A DNA stretch of 64,000 nucleotides from Aristolochia californica (GCA_029961685.1 JARWKL010000005.1:45086211-45150210); one strand, 5' to 3'; counted from the first letter of the stretch, positions 12,601 through 23,589 are shown. Numbers and translations: made by a program. Notes: generated by a model not told the origin, from the sequence alone.

Positions 12601-15600
12601 GATAGCCCATTTTAGAATTGACATGAGGGGCTTTGAATTTGATTTTTGTCTTAAAAAAATGAATTTGATTTATTGAAATACTGTGAATTCATATAAAACT
12701 TCATACCTTCTCTATGGTAATTATATACAGTTATGTACTTTTAATTTTGGTAATATTTCTGATCAGTAACATTGAAAAAAATAAATTGTAATTAATAAAG
12801 TCATTCTAATTGTTGTCTGATCAGTTGGCATATTATCATGAAGATGAAAGCTCCAGAAGAAGGTTCTTGTGATCCTATTGCACCTCTGGAGTTGCCACAC
12901 TCTTTGCATGCATTTCATCGTGTGTCTAATACTGATTCTCTAAACCAGGTGAGCACCTTCCTAGCTCTTTCCTTGGTTATGACACTTCCATGGAGCCTAT
13001 GTGACAATTACTTAGTGTCAAATAATTTATTTAACAAGTTACTCTTGGTACTTTTCTTGAGGCCTAATATTTTTTAATTCATTTTGATTCATGGTGGCAT
13101 CTCTCTTTAGGAAGGTTATGATACATTTCGTGGTGGATTTTGGAACTACTTCAGCATGGGTAAGAACTTTGATTCCAAGTATGGATCTTGTTTGTGATAG
13201 GCCAAAAATTCATATCTAGAGACACTGAAATAATTATATCGACAATAGCTTAACAATTTCCTGTAGCCTGACTAGAAGTAAATCATGAACATTACAAAGT
13301 CAGAAGAATACAAGTTAAAACTGTTCATACTGGATGTAAGTATCATGGAGTACGATAGGTAGGTATTCTAACGTGGCATACATTGAAGTATCTGTTGTCT
13401 AGCATATACATTCCCATCATCTGTGGAGAACATGATGCACCAGATGGCAGAAAGGTGGATCACTAGTGATTTCAGGTGTATGTTTACAAGAGAATTTTCA
13501 TTAAATTACAAACATTTTTTATATTATAATATTTATTCATTTGATGATAAGTGAGAAAGAGAGAAAGAATCCCTGTCATAGGCCTTCTACTAGCTGGGAG
13601 GTTACATTTACAGGGAAATTCTCTTTATTAATAGCATATTTGACTTTGACAGTGTTGCAAATTTCTCTTGTTCCGTATGTTTGAACTATGTACCTATTTT
13701 TTCCATCCAATTATTGTTGTGATTTACTGTTCATGACGTATCTTATGTTTGTTAGATTTTACCAACAGCAGGAGGAATGGTTTGTTAGGCCTCGTCAGTG
13801 ACCTTTATGTTGGATGGACTTCCATGGGTGGCACTAGGCCTTCCAAGGGACCTAAAGTGTTGTATTGGTTCGTAAAAGATTAAGCCTAGACACGGTTCCT
13901 GGACACTAGAACCATAAAAATTTTCAAAGAAAAGCTCTTGAACGACTAAAACAAAAGCTCTTTAGCATGAAATTTTGTTTCGCTTTGCAGAAGCATGATT
14001 TTGTTAATGGAGTTAAACATTTGTCATGTATTCACAGGAATGGATGCTCAAGTATCATATGCATTTCATTCTGAGAGGAAATTGCATCCAGAAAAATTCA
14101 AAAATCAGTTAGTCAATCAGGTAAAATTATCCTTTGAGCTTCTTGGATGTAGTTATTCTAAAATCCATGAAACTCACAGTATTAAATGCCTTCTACTGAC
14201 CCAGACTACATATGCTAAGCTGGGATGCACACAAGGATGGTTCTGTGCTTCTTCTCTCTTTCATCCTTCCTCAAGGTTATTAGCTTTAATGGTTGATGTG
14301 ATTGATTACTTCCAAAAAGGAATGATTTTCTTATTCTGTATAGAAGTGCAATCTACAGTTAGAATAAGAGAGAAGAGAAACAAAGGAAAGGAGAATATCC
14401 CTTTGCCCTCTTATATTAACTTAACCAAGATATTGAAAAAGACAAGCATACCCCTCTCCCTATCTAAATAACGAATAAATCATATTTCTATGAGACTAGA
14501 CATCAGAGAAACCATGGCAGACCATGAGCAAGAGAGGATAATGATAATCTACCCAAATGAATTAACCTTTATATCTCTGAATCACAATTTTTAGCAGTTA
14601 GTGCTGCTACAGGAACATTGCACAGCCGACGAAGGTTAAAATCATGAAAAGACACTGTGGCCCCTGGGAAGAGCTCCCTATATCTCACAGGTGAAAACAA
14701 ACAGTGTTTATAGATTTCTCTGAGGGTGCACCTGTGCTCTCCTGATGGATTCTTGCTTCTTATGTATTTGTCTTTAAACAACAGCATCAGGTCAATTGTG
14801 TGTCTCAACTTGCCAAGCTTTTCTGGAGGATTGAACCCTTGGGGAACACCAAATGCAAAGAAAGAACGAGATGTGGGTTTCGATATACTTTAGATAACTG
14901 CTTATTCTAAATACATCTTAAAAGTGTTATGCGGTAAAATAGCTGCAATAAATTTTAGTTGAAGTAGAACATCTGGCTGTCCATCTTATTATGAATGTAT
15001 CGATGCTCTACAGAGAGATTTGACTGTACCACTTGTAGATGACGGTCGTCTGGAGTTAGTTGGCTTTAGAGATGCTTGGCATGGCCTTGTTTTATATGCT
15101 CCTAAAGGGCATGGTACCCGTCTTGCTCAGGTAAGAAACTTCTTATGGTTTGCATTTTGAGCATAATATGCCTTGATGATCTGCAAGCAACTGCCACTGT
15201 GAACATGGAGTTTACAAAGTCGACCACCAATGGGTTTTTTCTCTTCAGTGAAAAGAACTTGTTCTGTGTTAGGCACATCGAATCCGTTTTGAATTTCACA
15301 AGGGTGTGGCTGATTGCACATACATGAGACTTGACGGAGAGCCATGGAAACAACCTCTCCCTGTTGATGACGATACAGTTGTGGTTGAGATCTCTCATCT
15401 TGGCCAAGTCAACATGTTGGCCACCCAAGATTGCAGGTCTAAAAGCACAAATGACCCTGAGTTGAGTTCATCGCTTAGTCATTGTGATGAGGATGCGGAG
15501 GATAGCAATGAAGAGTCAGATGCGGACTATGAAGAGAGACGAAAGTTCGGAGCTGCTGACACATTCAGATTACCAGATGATGTGGATATTTCTCATCTCA

Positions 15601-15605
15601 GTTAA
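9632..15605 (+). CDS. DGK5: Diacylglycerol kinase, DGK5-like
   Basis: Phosphorylates diacylglycerol with ATP to phosphatidic acid, a lipid second messenger in plant stress signalling. Twelve exons join in phase: 9632-9823, 9975-10097, 10226-10354, 11898-11983, 12825-12948, 13111-13159, 14038-14120, 14205-14275, 14613-14690, 14785-14872, 15014-15130, 15273-15605, giving 490 residues. The catalytic domain opens with [20 protein letters not shown]. The nucleotide-binding loop [13 protein letters not shown] and the [15 protein letters not shown] block are intact. The accessory domain ([56 protein letters not shown]) is complete. The tail is acidic ([16 protein letters not shown]). There is no C1 domain or membrane segment, as expected for the short plant clusters; AtDGK5 is of similar length. 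The first ATG with downstream similarity was taken as start. THF1 follows in convergent orientation, matching the Arabidopsis neighbour pair. Confidence 0.92.
11157..11267 (+). repeat. 60-bp period direct repeat in DGK intron 3
   Basis: About 50 bp starting ACAGTTGCTGTAGTTGGATG occurs twice in tandem (from 11157 and from 11217), identical over that length. It lies inside a 1.5-kb intron that also holds AT-rich, possibly retroelement-derived sequence. Confidence 0.9.
12037..12640 (+). repeat. 300-bp tandem duplication in DGK intron 4
   Basis: The block from 12037 (GAAGCATCC...) to 12336 recurs from 12337 onward with a period of 300 bp. Both copies carry GGATTAACTAAG, GACTAGGCTTATTA-like, TTTTGAGGATTAACTTTTATGG and GACATGAGG landmarks in the same order, with scattered substitutions and short indels. 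No coding content is seen. Confidence 0.85.
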
Positions 15606-16347
15606 GCCACAGTACGTGTATCGATTTCTTATTTTCATCGTATTTCAGCATTAATCTCGATTGTTTTCTTATTCGTCTTCTGATTAATCTGTTAGGCACA
15701 TTAATAGTGCTATTTTATCGAGCTAGATGCAGCTGATAATTCTTCTGAAGAACGGCTTGTCTTAGATCCAAACTTGAATCCTTTGTAATTTAGTTCAAAA
15801 TTTTCGTTTTCTGATGATTCTTTTGTATAAAATTCTCCCAAGTCCGTCGTACTAATGTAAGCTCTATGGTGTATTCCTTCCTAAATAAATTGTATTTCAA
15901 AAGTTAACCAAGTGAAGAGGACTTTCTGACTAAGAAATTGCATACCCCCTTCAATAGCTTTTCATAAGAAACACAATAATCAACAAAATTTTAGGAAATG
16001 AACTCGGGCAGGGATGATTAACAGTTCTTCTGTTCTACTAATATACAATATAGAAGAAATTTTGTATCCAATTACTTGCATATTATTTATAAAATAGATT
16101 AAGGAAAAGTTCTTCCCTTAAAAGATGATTTAGTTCTCTCCTTACTCTCTATATCCTGAATATCTTAAGATACTAAAACAAGGCAAGAATAATCCAAAAA
16201 CTTTTGCTTCTAGTGGAGTAAGCTCATATATATCTTCACAAAAAGGCGCAAATGATACTTTTAATAGAATTACAGGGGAAAAAAAAGGAAAATGAGAAAG
16301 AAAAAAAACTGAAGAAGGGATAGAGAAAGAAATCGTTAAGACTTATA

Positions 16348-16387
<40 letters not shown>

Positions 16388-16448
16388 GGTGTTCACGACA
16401 CTGGATGTAGTGAAAGCTTCTTCCAACAAAGCTACCAGCTTGTCAGAC
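15606..16448. other. Convergent 3' intergenic region between DGK and THF1
   Basis: Holds the 3' ends of the two convergent genes. It contains AATAAA-like words (AAATAAATTG near 15881) and the poly(C) tract listed separately. No further coding sequence was seen. Confidence 0.6.
16350..16385. repeat. 36-bp uninterrupted poly(C) tract
   Basis: Thirty-six C in a row on the + strand. It lies 64 bp past the THF1 stop codon, so the THF1 transcript would carry a G36 run in its 3' UTR if polyadenylation is further downstream. Open frames through it give only meaningless poly-Pro or poly-Gly. Confidence 0.9.
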
Positions 16449-18569
16449 TTACTGGCCAGCACAATGAAATTCTCCAACGATCTTAGTGATGGTCTCGTTG
16501 GCCTTTTGAGATTCTGTCCTTTCTTCTCTCTTCTTCTTTTCTCTGCGATCGACAAAAACAATGCATCGAGAATGTTAAAGTTGCCAACGAAGTTCAATCA
16601 TCTCCTATTACATTCTAATTGGAAATAGCGGTGGTAATGGAAGAGTTGAACGTTGAATTAAATGGAGAAACTAGAAAATATTTGGTTGAATAAAGCAACA
16701 CGGTACTAATCTTGTGCATGTTCCCAAAGGGGATATTTCAGGAGCATCAGCTTACGATTTATACCTGGCAACATACTCCTTCAGAAGCTCCTTTGCTTGA
16801 ACCAACTTCGAGAGAAGATTTCGGTATACATCAAGATCTCTGTCCACACTTCTTTTACTAACATTTAAAGCTGCACAGAGCTGTTAGACAAAATGGAATC
16901 AAGAAAAGTTCCAGTCTAAATGGAAAAGTTGAATTTAACACCCATCTCAATGACTTCATAAACAGGCACAGTTGTAGTTGTATGGAGAGATAAGAACTAT
17001 TGCGAACACAAAGCTAAGAAACCTCAAAACTCAGACAACAATTCACCTTCTCCAGGATAGTTGGTTCGGGCGCATTTGCCAACTCAAGCAATCGAAATAG
17101 CCCAATTGCAAAGAAGCGGCTGTAGCTGAAACTCCCCTGCCCCCCAGCACGTTCTGAGAGATCTTTTAAAATCCCCTCAACTTCACCTTCTCTAGATGAA
17201 AACGTAACAAGAGACTCCCCATTTTGTGCACGGGCCCATTCTTCCAACTTCAGTGCATCTTTTCTATTGCAAAAAACAATCAGCTAAGATAAAGACTAAC
17301 AATCGTCAGGCTAGGCAAAGGATGCATGAAGAACAATATGATCTGGTGCAGAAAAGGTTTCATGAATTTTCTGATATTGATTTTTTCTTCTATAGTACAG
17401 ACAGAAACTAAAATCAAATTTAAAACTTGTTAAGATGAGGTTATGATCGAATCTAAACCTGTACTGTTCGGGATCCTCCTTTAGTGCTTGGATGTAAGCC
17501 TTGAAAATTGCATCACGGTCCTCATTGCTCGGATATCCCTCCATGAGTTGATCATACACGGTGACAAAACCAAGAGCAAAAACAGGATCATACTGATACG
17601 TTCTTTTGTACCTCATCAGATGTTGTTGAACCATTAACTCTTGCAATACACTATTGTATATGCTGGGAATTGGACGCTTGTAGGTTCTCAGGAAGTTCAT
17701 TTTTGTTTCAGATACAGTGGGAACATCTGAAATGGATCCAGATATACTTGATTCTTCGGTGCTCAAAACATAAATCTAGAAAAAAGCGCTTAGATTCTAC
17801 AGTAACGCTAAAAAAAATTCGAATTTTGCAAAATTTTCATCGCAAGTTCAACAATGTAGATATTTTATCAGAAAAAAAGATGCATATAACCTTAGGAGTT
17901 GCAGTGCGTGTTAGCTTCGAAAACAAGGTTTGGGAATATAGCAGGTCTGCAAATTTCAAGATTCCCCTTGGTAGAATTCACATTTCACTCCTGCTTCCCT
18001 GAAATATACCTTCTCTCACAAAAAAGCTGGAAATTATGGATCCAAAAAGCATTTTAGCAGAAAGACCAAATGTCCCTGTCTTACATTATAGTAGCAAGGG
18101 TCCATCTACTTTTCCGCATAAAAACAGAGTTTATGTTCCACTCTCTTATTCATCATGTTTCAAATTCCTCGACGCTAATTTGTTGCGATAACAGAATTCG
18201 CATAAATTCAATTTCAGTAAAAGAAAAGGAGCGCGACGAACAATTTCATGCAGTAAAATGCGAGACATTTTTTTCCAGGAAAAATTAGACCTCTATATCC
18301 GATCGAAATTTCGGAGTCAAATTAGCGGAGAAGTACAACGTTCCCAGGGAACTGAAAACAAAAGAGATACCTGCTGCTGATGCCGTACACTGAATCACCA
18401 TTTGAGAGCGGTAATTCGAACTCGGAACGCCCACAGAATACGCGACAAAACTGGTTCGAGATCTAATGCCATCGTAACTGGAAACAAAAGTGCGTGTCAC
18501 AGAAACAGCTGCTTTTCTATCGGTAGCTTGCCCTAACGCCGCGAAACTTAAGGACGAAATGGCCGCCAT
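16449..18569 (-). CDS. THF1: THYLAKOID FORMATION 1 (THF1/PSB29), chloroplast
   Basis: A plastid protein needed for vesicle-to-thylakoid organisation, PSII turnover and normal leaf greening. Five exons join in phase: 18569-18371, 17726-17459, 17263-17047, 16880-16765, 16542-16449, for 297 residues (AtTHF1 is about 300). Exon 1 is a transit-peptide-like stretch, rich in Ser, Thr, Arg and Ala with few acidic residues (MAAISSLSFAALGQATDRKA). The conserved body starts at DVPTVSETKMNFLRTYKRPI and continues YNSVLQELMVQQHLMRYKRT, YQYDPVFALGFVTVYDQLMEG, YPSNEDRDAIFKAYIQALKE, FSYSRFFAIGLFRLLELA and VDRDLDVYRNLLSKLVQAKE. It ends in the charged coiled-coil-like REKKKREERTESQKANETI. The ATTTCAG acceptor at 17727 was chosen because it alone keeps phase with exon 1 and gives the family's DVP..SET. 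The extreme C-terminus diverges from Arabidopsis. The neighbouring DGK5 gene supports orthology. Confidence 0.93.
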
Positions 18570-19452
18570 GGGGGAGACCTATATCCTCGAAGCAGAAATA
18601 GTTCTCAGTAAGGAGCAACACCTCTACAGGTTTCTCATCGCCGATGAGAGAATCGGAATCAGGAAATTTTTACTCGTCCAGACGGCGGGGAGAAGAAGCA
18701 AGGAGGAGATGCCAGAATACGAAAGCTTATCCTGTTTGCGAAATTCACAAATTGACCACTATGGCGATGACACGTGGTGAGATCAACCGTGATTGTCCGT
18801 GGAGATTTTTAAGAACTACGGAAATTCCCTCCTAATTTTGTGGTTCAAATAGGCGCGAGCATCGGCAACATTAGTGGGCCCGCCCTTTGCTGCAAATTCC
18901 GCGTGTCCAATTTGTCGTTCTTCGATATTACTAAGGATTTTTTTTCAAGCATAATACAATGTTCGTGCTAATTAAAATATTTAGAAAAAAATATTATGAA
19001 AAATAATTTAATTAATAATTAATATATATATTAAATATTAATTAACTTATTTAATTTGTATATACTGATATTTGTGCATAATCTCAGCCGTTGATGTTCC
19101 CTTACATCTGCTTCAGATCGGACAGAAGCTCAGTCATCGGACGTTTTATAGTGGATAAATATCAATCCACGAGCTGGGGCCCACGAATCGTCCTTTCTTT
19201 TCCTTCCGGAACACGTCGCTCACAGGTCACGACAAACCAATAATAAGATATTTTTTGACTTATCACCCTCTTCTCTAGATCTTTCCGAAATAGTAACCGA
19301 AACGTGTCGGTACACAGTCACGTACCAACTTCAGATTAAGCGCAAATCCGCAGTCGGAACCCACTAATCCGGTTGTTTCTTCGTTCCCAATTTTCTTCTA
19401 TCTAAACAACTCTGGTTCTCCAGATAACCATCCGGAATGGCATTCTCACCCT
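18570..19452. other. Divergent intergenic region between THF1 and WIP1
   Basis: Promoter space for two divergent genes. It contains a strongly AT-rich block at about 18950-19065 and GC-richer sequence on both sides. No strong TATA box was found for WIP1. An AAATCCGC word at 19344-19351 resembles the motif found before the other WIP genes. Confidence 0.5.
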
Positions 19453-19773
19453 TTGATTCGCTTTTCATCTTTTGATTTCGTTTCTCCAGAGTCTCTTGCT
19501 CTGAATCGATCATCTAGTGATCTTGATACGAGATTGAGGTACGGGAGCAGGATCGTTTACCTGGCGAGTATGAAAGCGGCGCAGGGGATCAAGGACCAAG
19601 CATCAACCTGCAAATCTCTCAGAGATACCACCGCTTCTTCTGAGCAGGTCAGAAAGTTGTCCAGCGGTTTCGATCGCGAGTCTCTGAAGCATAAAGGCGC
19701 CAAAGAGGAGATCAAGAGGGCGGAGGAATCGCTTCGGACGGTTATGTACTTGAGCTGCTGGGGTCCCAACTGA
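19453..19773 (+). CDS. Wound-induced polypeptide family (DUF3774), divergent copy WIP1
   Basis: Single-exon gene, 106 residues. The C-terminus EEIKRAEESLRTVMYLSCWGPN is the diagnostic block of the plant wound-responsive DUF3774 family, whose biochemical role is unknown. The usual N-terminal block (RAWVAAASVGAVEALKDQG) appears here only as RIVYLASMKAAQGIKDQAS. It is preceded by about 33 extra residues from the first in-frame ATG (MIRFSSFDFVSPESLALNRS). An internal ATG at 19570 would remove half of the conserved N-terminal block, so the upstream start is preferred. The middle is basic and Ser-rich. This is the left-most and most diverged member of the main cluster. Confidence 0.78.
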   Translation: MIRFSSFDFVSPESLALNRSSSDLDTRLRYGSRIVYLASMKAAQGIKDQASTCKSLRDTTASSEQVRKLSSGFDRESLKHKGAKEEIKRAEESLRTVMYLSCWGPN

Positions 19774-20226
19774 GAAAAAAAGCATATCTGGGGCTGAACC
19801 CTGAAAACCTGAAGCTGATGAAATCTCACTTCGTTTCGTGTTATGAATAATATATACAGACCTGTCAATCGAATGTATATACATGATATAAAAGTGTATT
19901 CGAGAGAATTGTGTCGAGAAATCTTTGCCGAAATAACTCTCGTGTTCGACTATACCAAGCTTTCTTAATGGGATTTCAAGTTTCAGTCCATTTTCCGAAA
20001 CCATTTCTCTTTAGAAGTTTAAAAAAAGAGAACTGCACACTGTACCGATCTATGTATGTCATTATTTTCGTTCATCGTTCAAATAACAGCTTCATTAACT
20101 GCAGTAACACTGAAGCACGTAGAAAATCACAGACAGAAGAGCTTCATATACTGCGTTCGATATTGCGCGGGAATTTTACAGACTACGATATTCGTGCGAT
20201 GCAGTCTTATCTACTGTAATTGCAAC

Positions 20227-20348
20227 TCAATCTGCCAATTGTATTATTTTAATTCTTGTCTCCAGTCTCAATCTGCCAATTGTATTATTTTAATCTTGTC
20301 TCCAGTCTCAATCTGCCAATTGTATTATTTTAATTCTTGTCTCCAGTC
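20227..20348 (+). repeat. Three tandem copies of a 40-41 bp unit
   Basis: Units start at 20227, 20268 and 20308. Each reads TCAATCTGCCAATTGTATTA and continues through a T-rich stretch to CTCCAGTC. The middle copy lacks one T and the units are otherwise identical. The array lies about 450 bp downstream of WIP1. Confidence 0.95.
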
Positions 20349-21095
20349 TAGTCTACTTTAATTGTTACTCAACCTGTAGATTCTCAAGTTTATAAATTTA
20401 TGATAATTTTATTTCAGAGAAGGATCTCTTTTTCCTTTCTTCTTCTACCCGTCTTCTGCACTAATGGTTCTCTCCTCAGTTGGCACAAGTTTTTCAGCAG
20501 AGCTCAATGGTGAGGAAATCTGAAATTTTATATCTCAATGAAATTCTGTAGAGATTGGGTAAGCCAGGAAAATAAGAGCTACACGAAGATTAGAAGATTA
20601 TCCTAATTCTTCCAACGGTCCCGCTGCTCCATTCTTTAATATCCTTTCATTATCTTCTCAGTAGTGCTTTCTGTTCATTGACAGCCACTCTGTACCCATT
20701 CCTTGGCCTTTCCCAACTGCAGTGCTCACTATGCCGCCATGAACAAACTCTTTCCATTCTAGAGGAGACAGATTCGGAATCCAATAATTAACATTGGTCC
20801 CACATAAATTGGAGGAGAGATTTCACCTCGAGGTCCTCAACTACTCAGCCTTGTAGACAATCCACTGACTCGAAAAAGTCTGAAACACCATGATATGATC
20901 TGTTCTTGACATTGCCAAGGAAATTTAACTGTAAAGGATTCTGGGTTACGATTGGAGTTGGAATGTAGTGACCCATGGTTTCCGCACGAAGCAGAAGATT
21001 ACAAACCCAGAAAGAGACAGAGAATGAGAGAGATCCACGACTGAAAAAGACAGGACGATATGCATCCATACTGATAAATCCACTTGTCTTCTGTA

Positions 21096-21136
21096 AAACC
21101 GCCATCGGTTTTCTAGGATTTCGCCGGCTATAAATA
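21096..21136 (+). promoter_or_regulatory. WIP2 promoter: palindromic AACCG element and TATA box
   Basis: AACCGCCATCGGTT at 21097-21110 is a perfect AACCG-N4-CGGTT palindrome. A TATAAATA box follows at 21129-21136, 127 bp before the start codon. The same AAACCGC core recurs before the other WIP genes. Confidence 0.55.
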
Positions 21137-21255
21137 GCTACTCCTCCCATTCTACTTTCATTCAGAAGCTCAAACAGTTCTGTTGAGAGAAGAATCCCAT
21201 CGAATTTCTTGAAGATCAGTGATCTGTTCAGACAAAAGCAGCTTACAAGAAGAAG

Positions 21256-21513
21256 ATGAGTTCGACAGCCAGGGCTTGGGTTGCAGCGGCTAGTGTTGGT
21301 ACCGTCGAGGCGCTCAAAGAACAAGGTTTCACCAGATGGAATCACGTGTTGAGAGGTTTGCAACAGCAAGGGAAGAGGAATTTCGGCTCTTACGGTCAGG
21401 GTCAGAGACTCTCGCCTTCGATCGCGAAGAGATTAGAGGGAGATGAGAAGTCGAAGCAATCAGAAGAGTCATTGAGGAAAGTCATGTATTTGAGCTGCTG
21501 GGGACCCAATTGA
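21256..21513 (+). CDS. Wound-induced polypeptide (DUF3774), WIP2
   Basis: Single-exon gene, 85 residues, canonical for the family. The N-terminal block is MSSTARAWVAAASVGTVEAL, followed by KEQGFTRWNHVLRGLQQQ, a basic Gly/Gln-rich middle and the C-terminal EESLRKVMYLSCWGPN. There is no signal peptide. The N-terminal Ala/Val stretch is short and probably not a membrane span. Function is unknown in the family; members are reported as wound- and low-oxygen-induced in Arabidopsis. Transcription probably starts just after the TATA box at 21129. Confidence 0.9.
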   Translation: MSSTARAWVAAASVGTVEALKEQGFTRWNHVLRGLQQQGKRNFGSYGQGQRLSPSIAKRLEGDEKSKQSEESLRKVMYLSCWGPN

Positions 21514-22183
21514 CACCAGTCGATCGTCAATTGAAGAATTGATTTTTTCTAATTGTTTCATCATTGTAAATTCTTCCCCAAATCTCTCAATATAAAGACC
21601 AAATTTTGTTCAGATAAATCGAGCTCCATGTTGTTAGTATGATCTTTCTCACACGAAATGCTATCTTTGTTCCATTCTGGAGACCACTGGAATTAGAAAC
21701 AGTTTAACATATTTCAATCGAGCTCTAGATGAACCGTGGAAAAGTCGTCTACCTCCCACAAGTCATATCCTTTCTTGTCCTTTCGGTAGTTCGAAGCAAA
21801 ATAAGCTCTATAAATTTTCAGAAAAGACAGATTTTGTCTTCCAAGGATCTCCATGAATAGCCGGAGTAAGTAAGAAACAGACAACAGAGATGGGTTTGAC
21901 AGGCGATAGTCCTTGGGTTTGAGCCATCGAAATAGAGATTTTGATGGACCAAGGATTTCGTTAGCAGGACGATGCACTCCGTGATTGGGGATAATTCTGA
22001 GTGACTCTGATTGCACAGAGCAAAAAGACTTATAGCATCTTCAATATGTCAATTGCATTTGTCAGTGAAAATAAATCCAACTTCTTTGAAAGTTATAATT
22101 CGGGTTACAATAGAAGGATTAAAGCTTGTTTAAACAACGTAAAATGAAAATAAATTAGTTCCAGACTTCCAGTTTCACAGATT
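21514..22183. other. Intergenic region between WIP2 and the PHD gene (convergent 3' ends)
   Basis: Contains AATATAAAGACC after WIP2 and no supported coding sequence. A 100-codon antisense frame at 21714-22016 has no recognisable similarity. Confidence 0.55.
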
Positions 22184-23246
22184 TCATTTCCGAAGACGCT
22201 TTGAAAATCCAACATGATGGAACTGAGTCTTCTTTTTCCTGTCCTGATTATCCTCCCTGGGTACTATCTTGAATTTTCCAGTTTGTTCTTCCTGGAAAAA
22301 GAAAAGATGCAAAAATGACTGTCAAGCGTTTCATTAGAAGAAGAAATAAAACCCGAAAATTAATAAATCCCACCTTCTCCCATAGCTGGGTGTGATTCTT
22401 GCAAAACCCTGCAACTATAGCTCCACCTTTTCCCTCTCTATACTCAATACTCAATTCTTCTTTCATCCCACAAGATACATGGAAGGCCAGAGGACATTTG
22501 GGCTCTGAGCATTCGATCCCGCACCCATTTGCAGAACCACATAAATAACAAACAGCAGCCCATCTTTTGCTCGGAACACGCGAACAATCGATCCCTTCTC
22601 GCCCCTTGGGATCCCGGAAGAAGACCTCCGGTACAAGAAGCGAGCAGATTATATGAGCCCAACGGCCATCGACTGTTGGCTTCGTGGCTCCACCGCCGAC
22701 GGGGCAGAGACAACAGCTCGTTTCGAGGTGTTTGTCGTCCTTGCCTAATTTACATCTGGCGCAAAACCAATCGCCCTCGGGAACGGCCTGAATGAGTGGA
22801 TTACCGTAACAGGAAGCATGGACTGTGAGATCACACCCGTCGCAAAATACAATCGGATCTGATGGATCTCCATCCGTGCTGTCACAAACGCTGCAAATGA
22901 TTCCATCTTCTTCCTCGTTCTCTGCGACGCTACAATCCTCCTCCTCTTCAGCTTTCACCGGGATTTTCTGTGTGGGTTCATTAAGATCAGGAATCTCGGA
23001 GGCTTTCTTCTTCACCGGCGAATTCAGACCTAATTCTTCTCCCGCGATTTCGAATAGAAAGAGAGCAGGCTCCGGAGCCCAGATGCGCTTCTTTGCTGGA
23101 AGGCAGCATGTGGTATTAATGGACTCATGACGAGATTCGATGCGCTTCTTAGCAGGAAGGAAAGATTGGGGTGTGTCTCTCGGGGGGCTTTGTTGCAGAA
23201 GCTTGAATCTTTTCAGTGGAGGTAAGCCATGGAAGCCGTTTTCCAT
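22184..23246 (-). CDS. PHD finger plus extended PHD (PZP-type) chromatin reader
   Basis: Two exons, 23246-22374 and 22291-22184, 326 residues. The order is a short N-terminal motif (LPPLKRFKLLQQ), an acidic linker, then a Cys4-His-Cys3 PHD finger (ICSVCDSTDGDPSDPIVFCD through GDWFCARC). A zinc knuckle (CCLCPVGGGATKPT) and the extended PHD follow (WAHIICSLLVPEVFFRDP, CYLCGSANGCGIEC, CPLAFHVSCGMKEELSIEYR, GFCKNH). PHD-knuckle-PHD modules of the Jade/BRPF type bind histone H3 tails and DNA. Small plant proteins of this layout (for example Arabidopsis At3g14740) lack further catalytic domains. All zinc ligands look intact. The second Met (23246) was chosen over the upstream one at 23360 because homologues begin close to the LPPLKRF motif. 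The gene is on the opposite strand to the flanking WIP2 and WIP3 genes. Confidence 0.88.
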
Positions 23247-23516
23247 TTTCAGAAGCTGTGATCGCGGTGGGAAAATTGAGGAGACGGGGGAGAATGTAGG
23301 GGAGAGCTGAAATTTTGCAATCGAATGGTAAGGGTTAAATATACAGGGAGAGGATTTCAAACATCTGGTGGGAAAAATAAAAAGCCCGGGAATAGGAAAC
23401 GTTCGTTTCGTAATTCATACTTTCACTTTCAATTTTGTTCGAATTTGGCGGATTAGTTTGTAGGACAGTATTAAAACTATTTGTAATTACTATTTTATTT
23501 TACACTTTATGTGTTC

Positions 23517-23589
23517 GGGGATGTAGCTCAGATGGTAGAGCGCTCGCTTAGCATGCGAGAGGCACGGGGATCGATACCCCGCATCTCCA
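23517..23589 (+). tRNA. tRNA-Ala (AGC)
   Basis: A 73-nt cloverleaf. The acceptor stem pairs GGGGATG with CATCTCC. The D arm holds the A box TAGCTCAGATGGTAGAGC. The anticodon stem CTCGC/GCGAG has anticodon AGC at 23550-23552, and the T stem is CGGGG/CCCCG. The discriminator is A and the G3:U70 identity pair needed for alanine is present (third G opposite T). The T loop reads ATCGATA, not TTCGANN, which I recall as usual for plant tRNA-Ala(AGC). There is no intron. Confidence 0.95.

Larger units (their letters stand above)
19774..21255. other. Intergenic region WIP1-WIP2
   Basis: About 1.5 kb with no supported gene. It contains the 3' flank of WIP1, the triple 41-bp repeat and the WIP2 promoter. 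A 174-codon antisense open frame at 20845-21369 overlaps WIP2 and shows no family similarity, so it was not called. Confidence 0.55.

Noticed and set aside
16347..16628. Poly-Pro open frame over the C36 tract
   Set aside because: A translation of a homopolymer and of the reverse strand of a THF1 exon; no coding support.
17311..17766. A THF1 exon beginning STEESSISGSISDVP
   Set aside because: Its acceptor does not keep phase with exon 1. The ATTTCAG acceptor at 17727 does, and it gives the family's DVPTVSET directly.
22248..23360. A PHD gene starting at 23360 and ending at 22248 in one exon
   Set aside because: A GT donor after LWEK (22374) and an AG acceptor before EEQTGKFKIV (22291) restore the family C-terminus. 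The upstream 38 residues are not conserved-looking.
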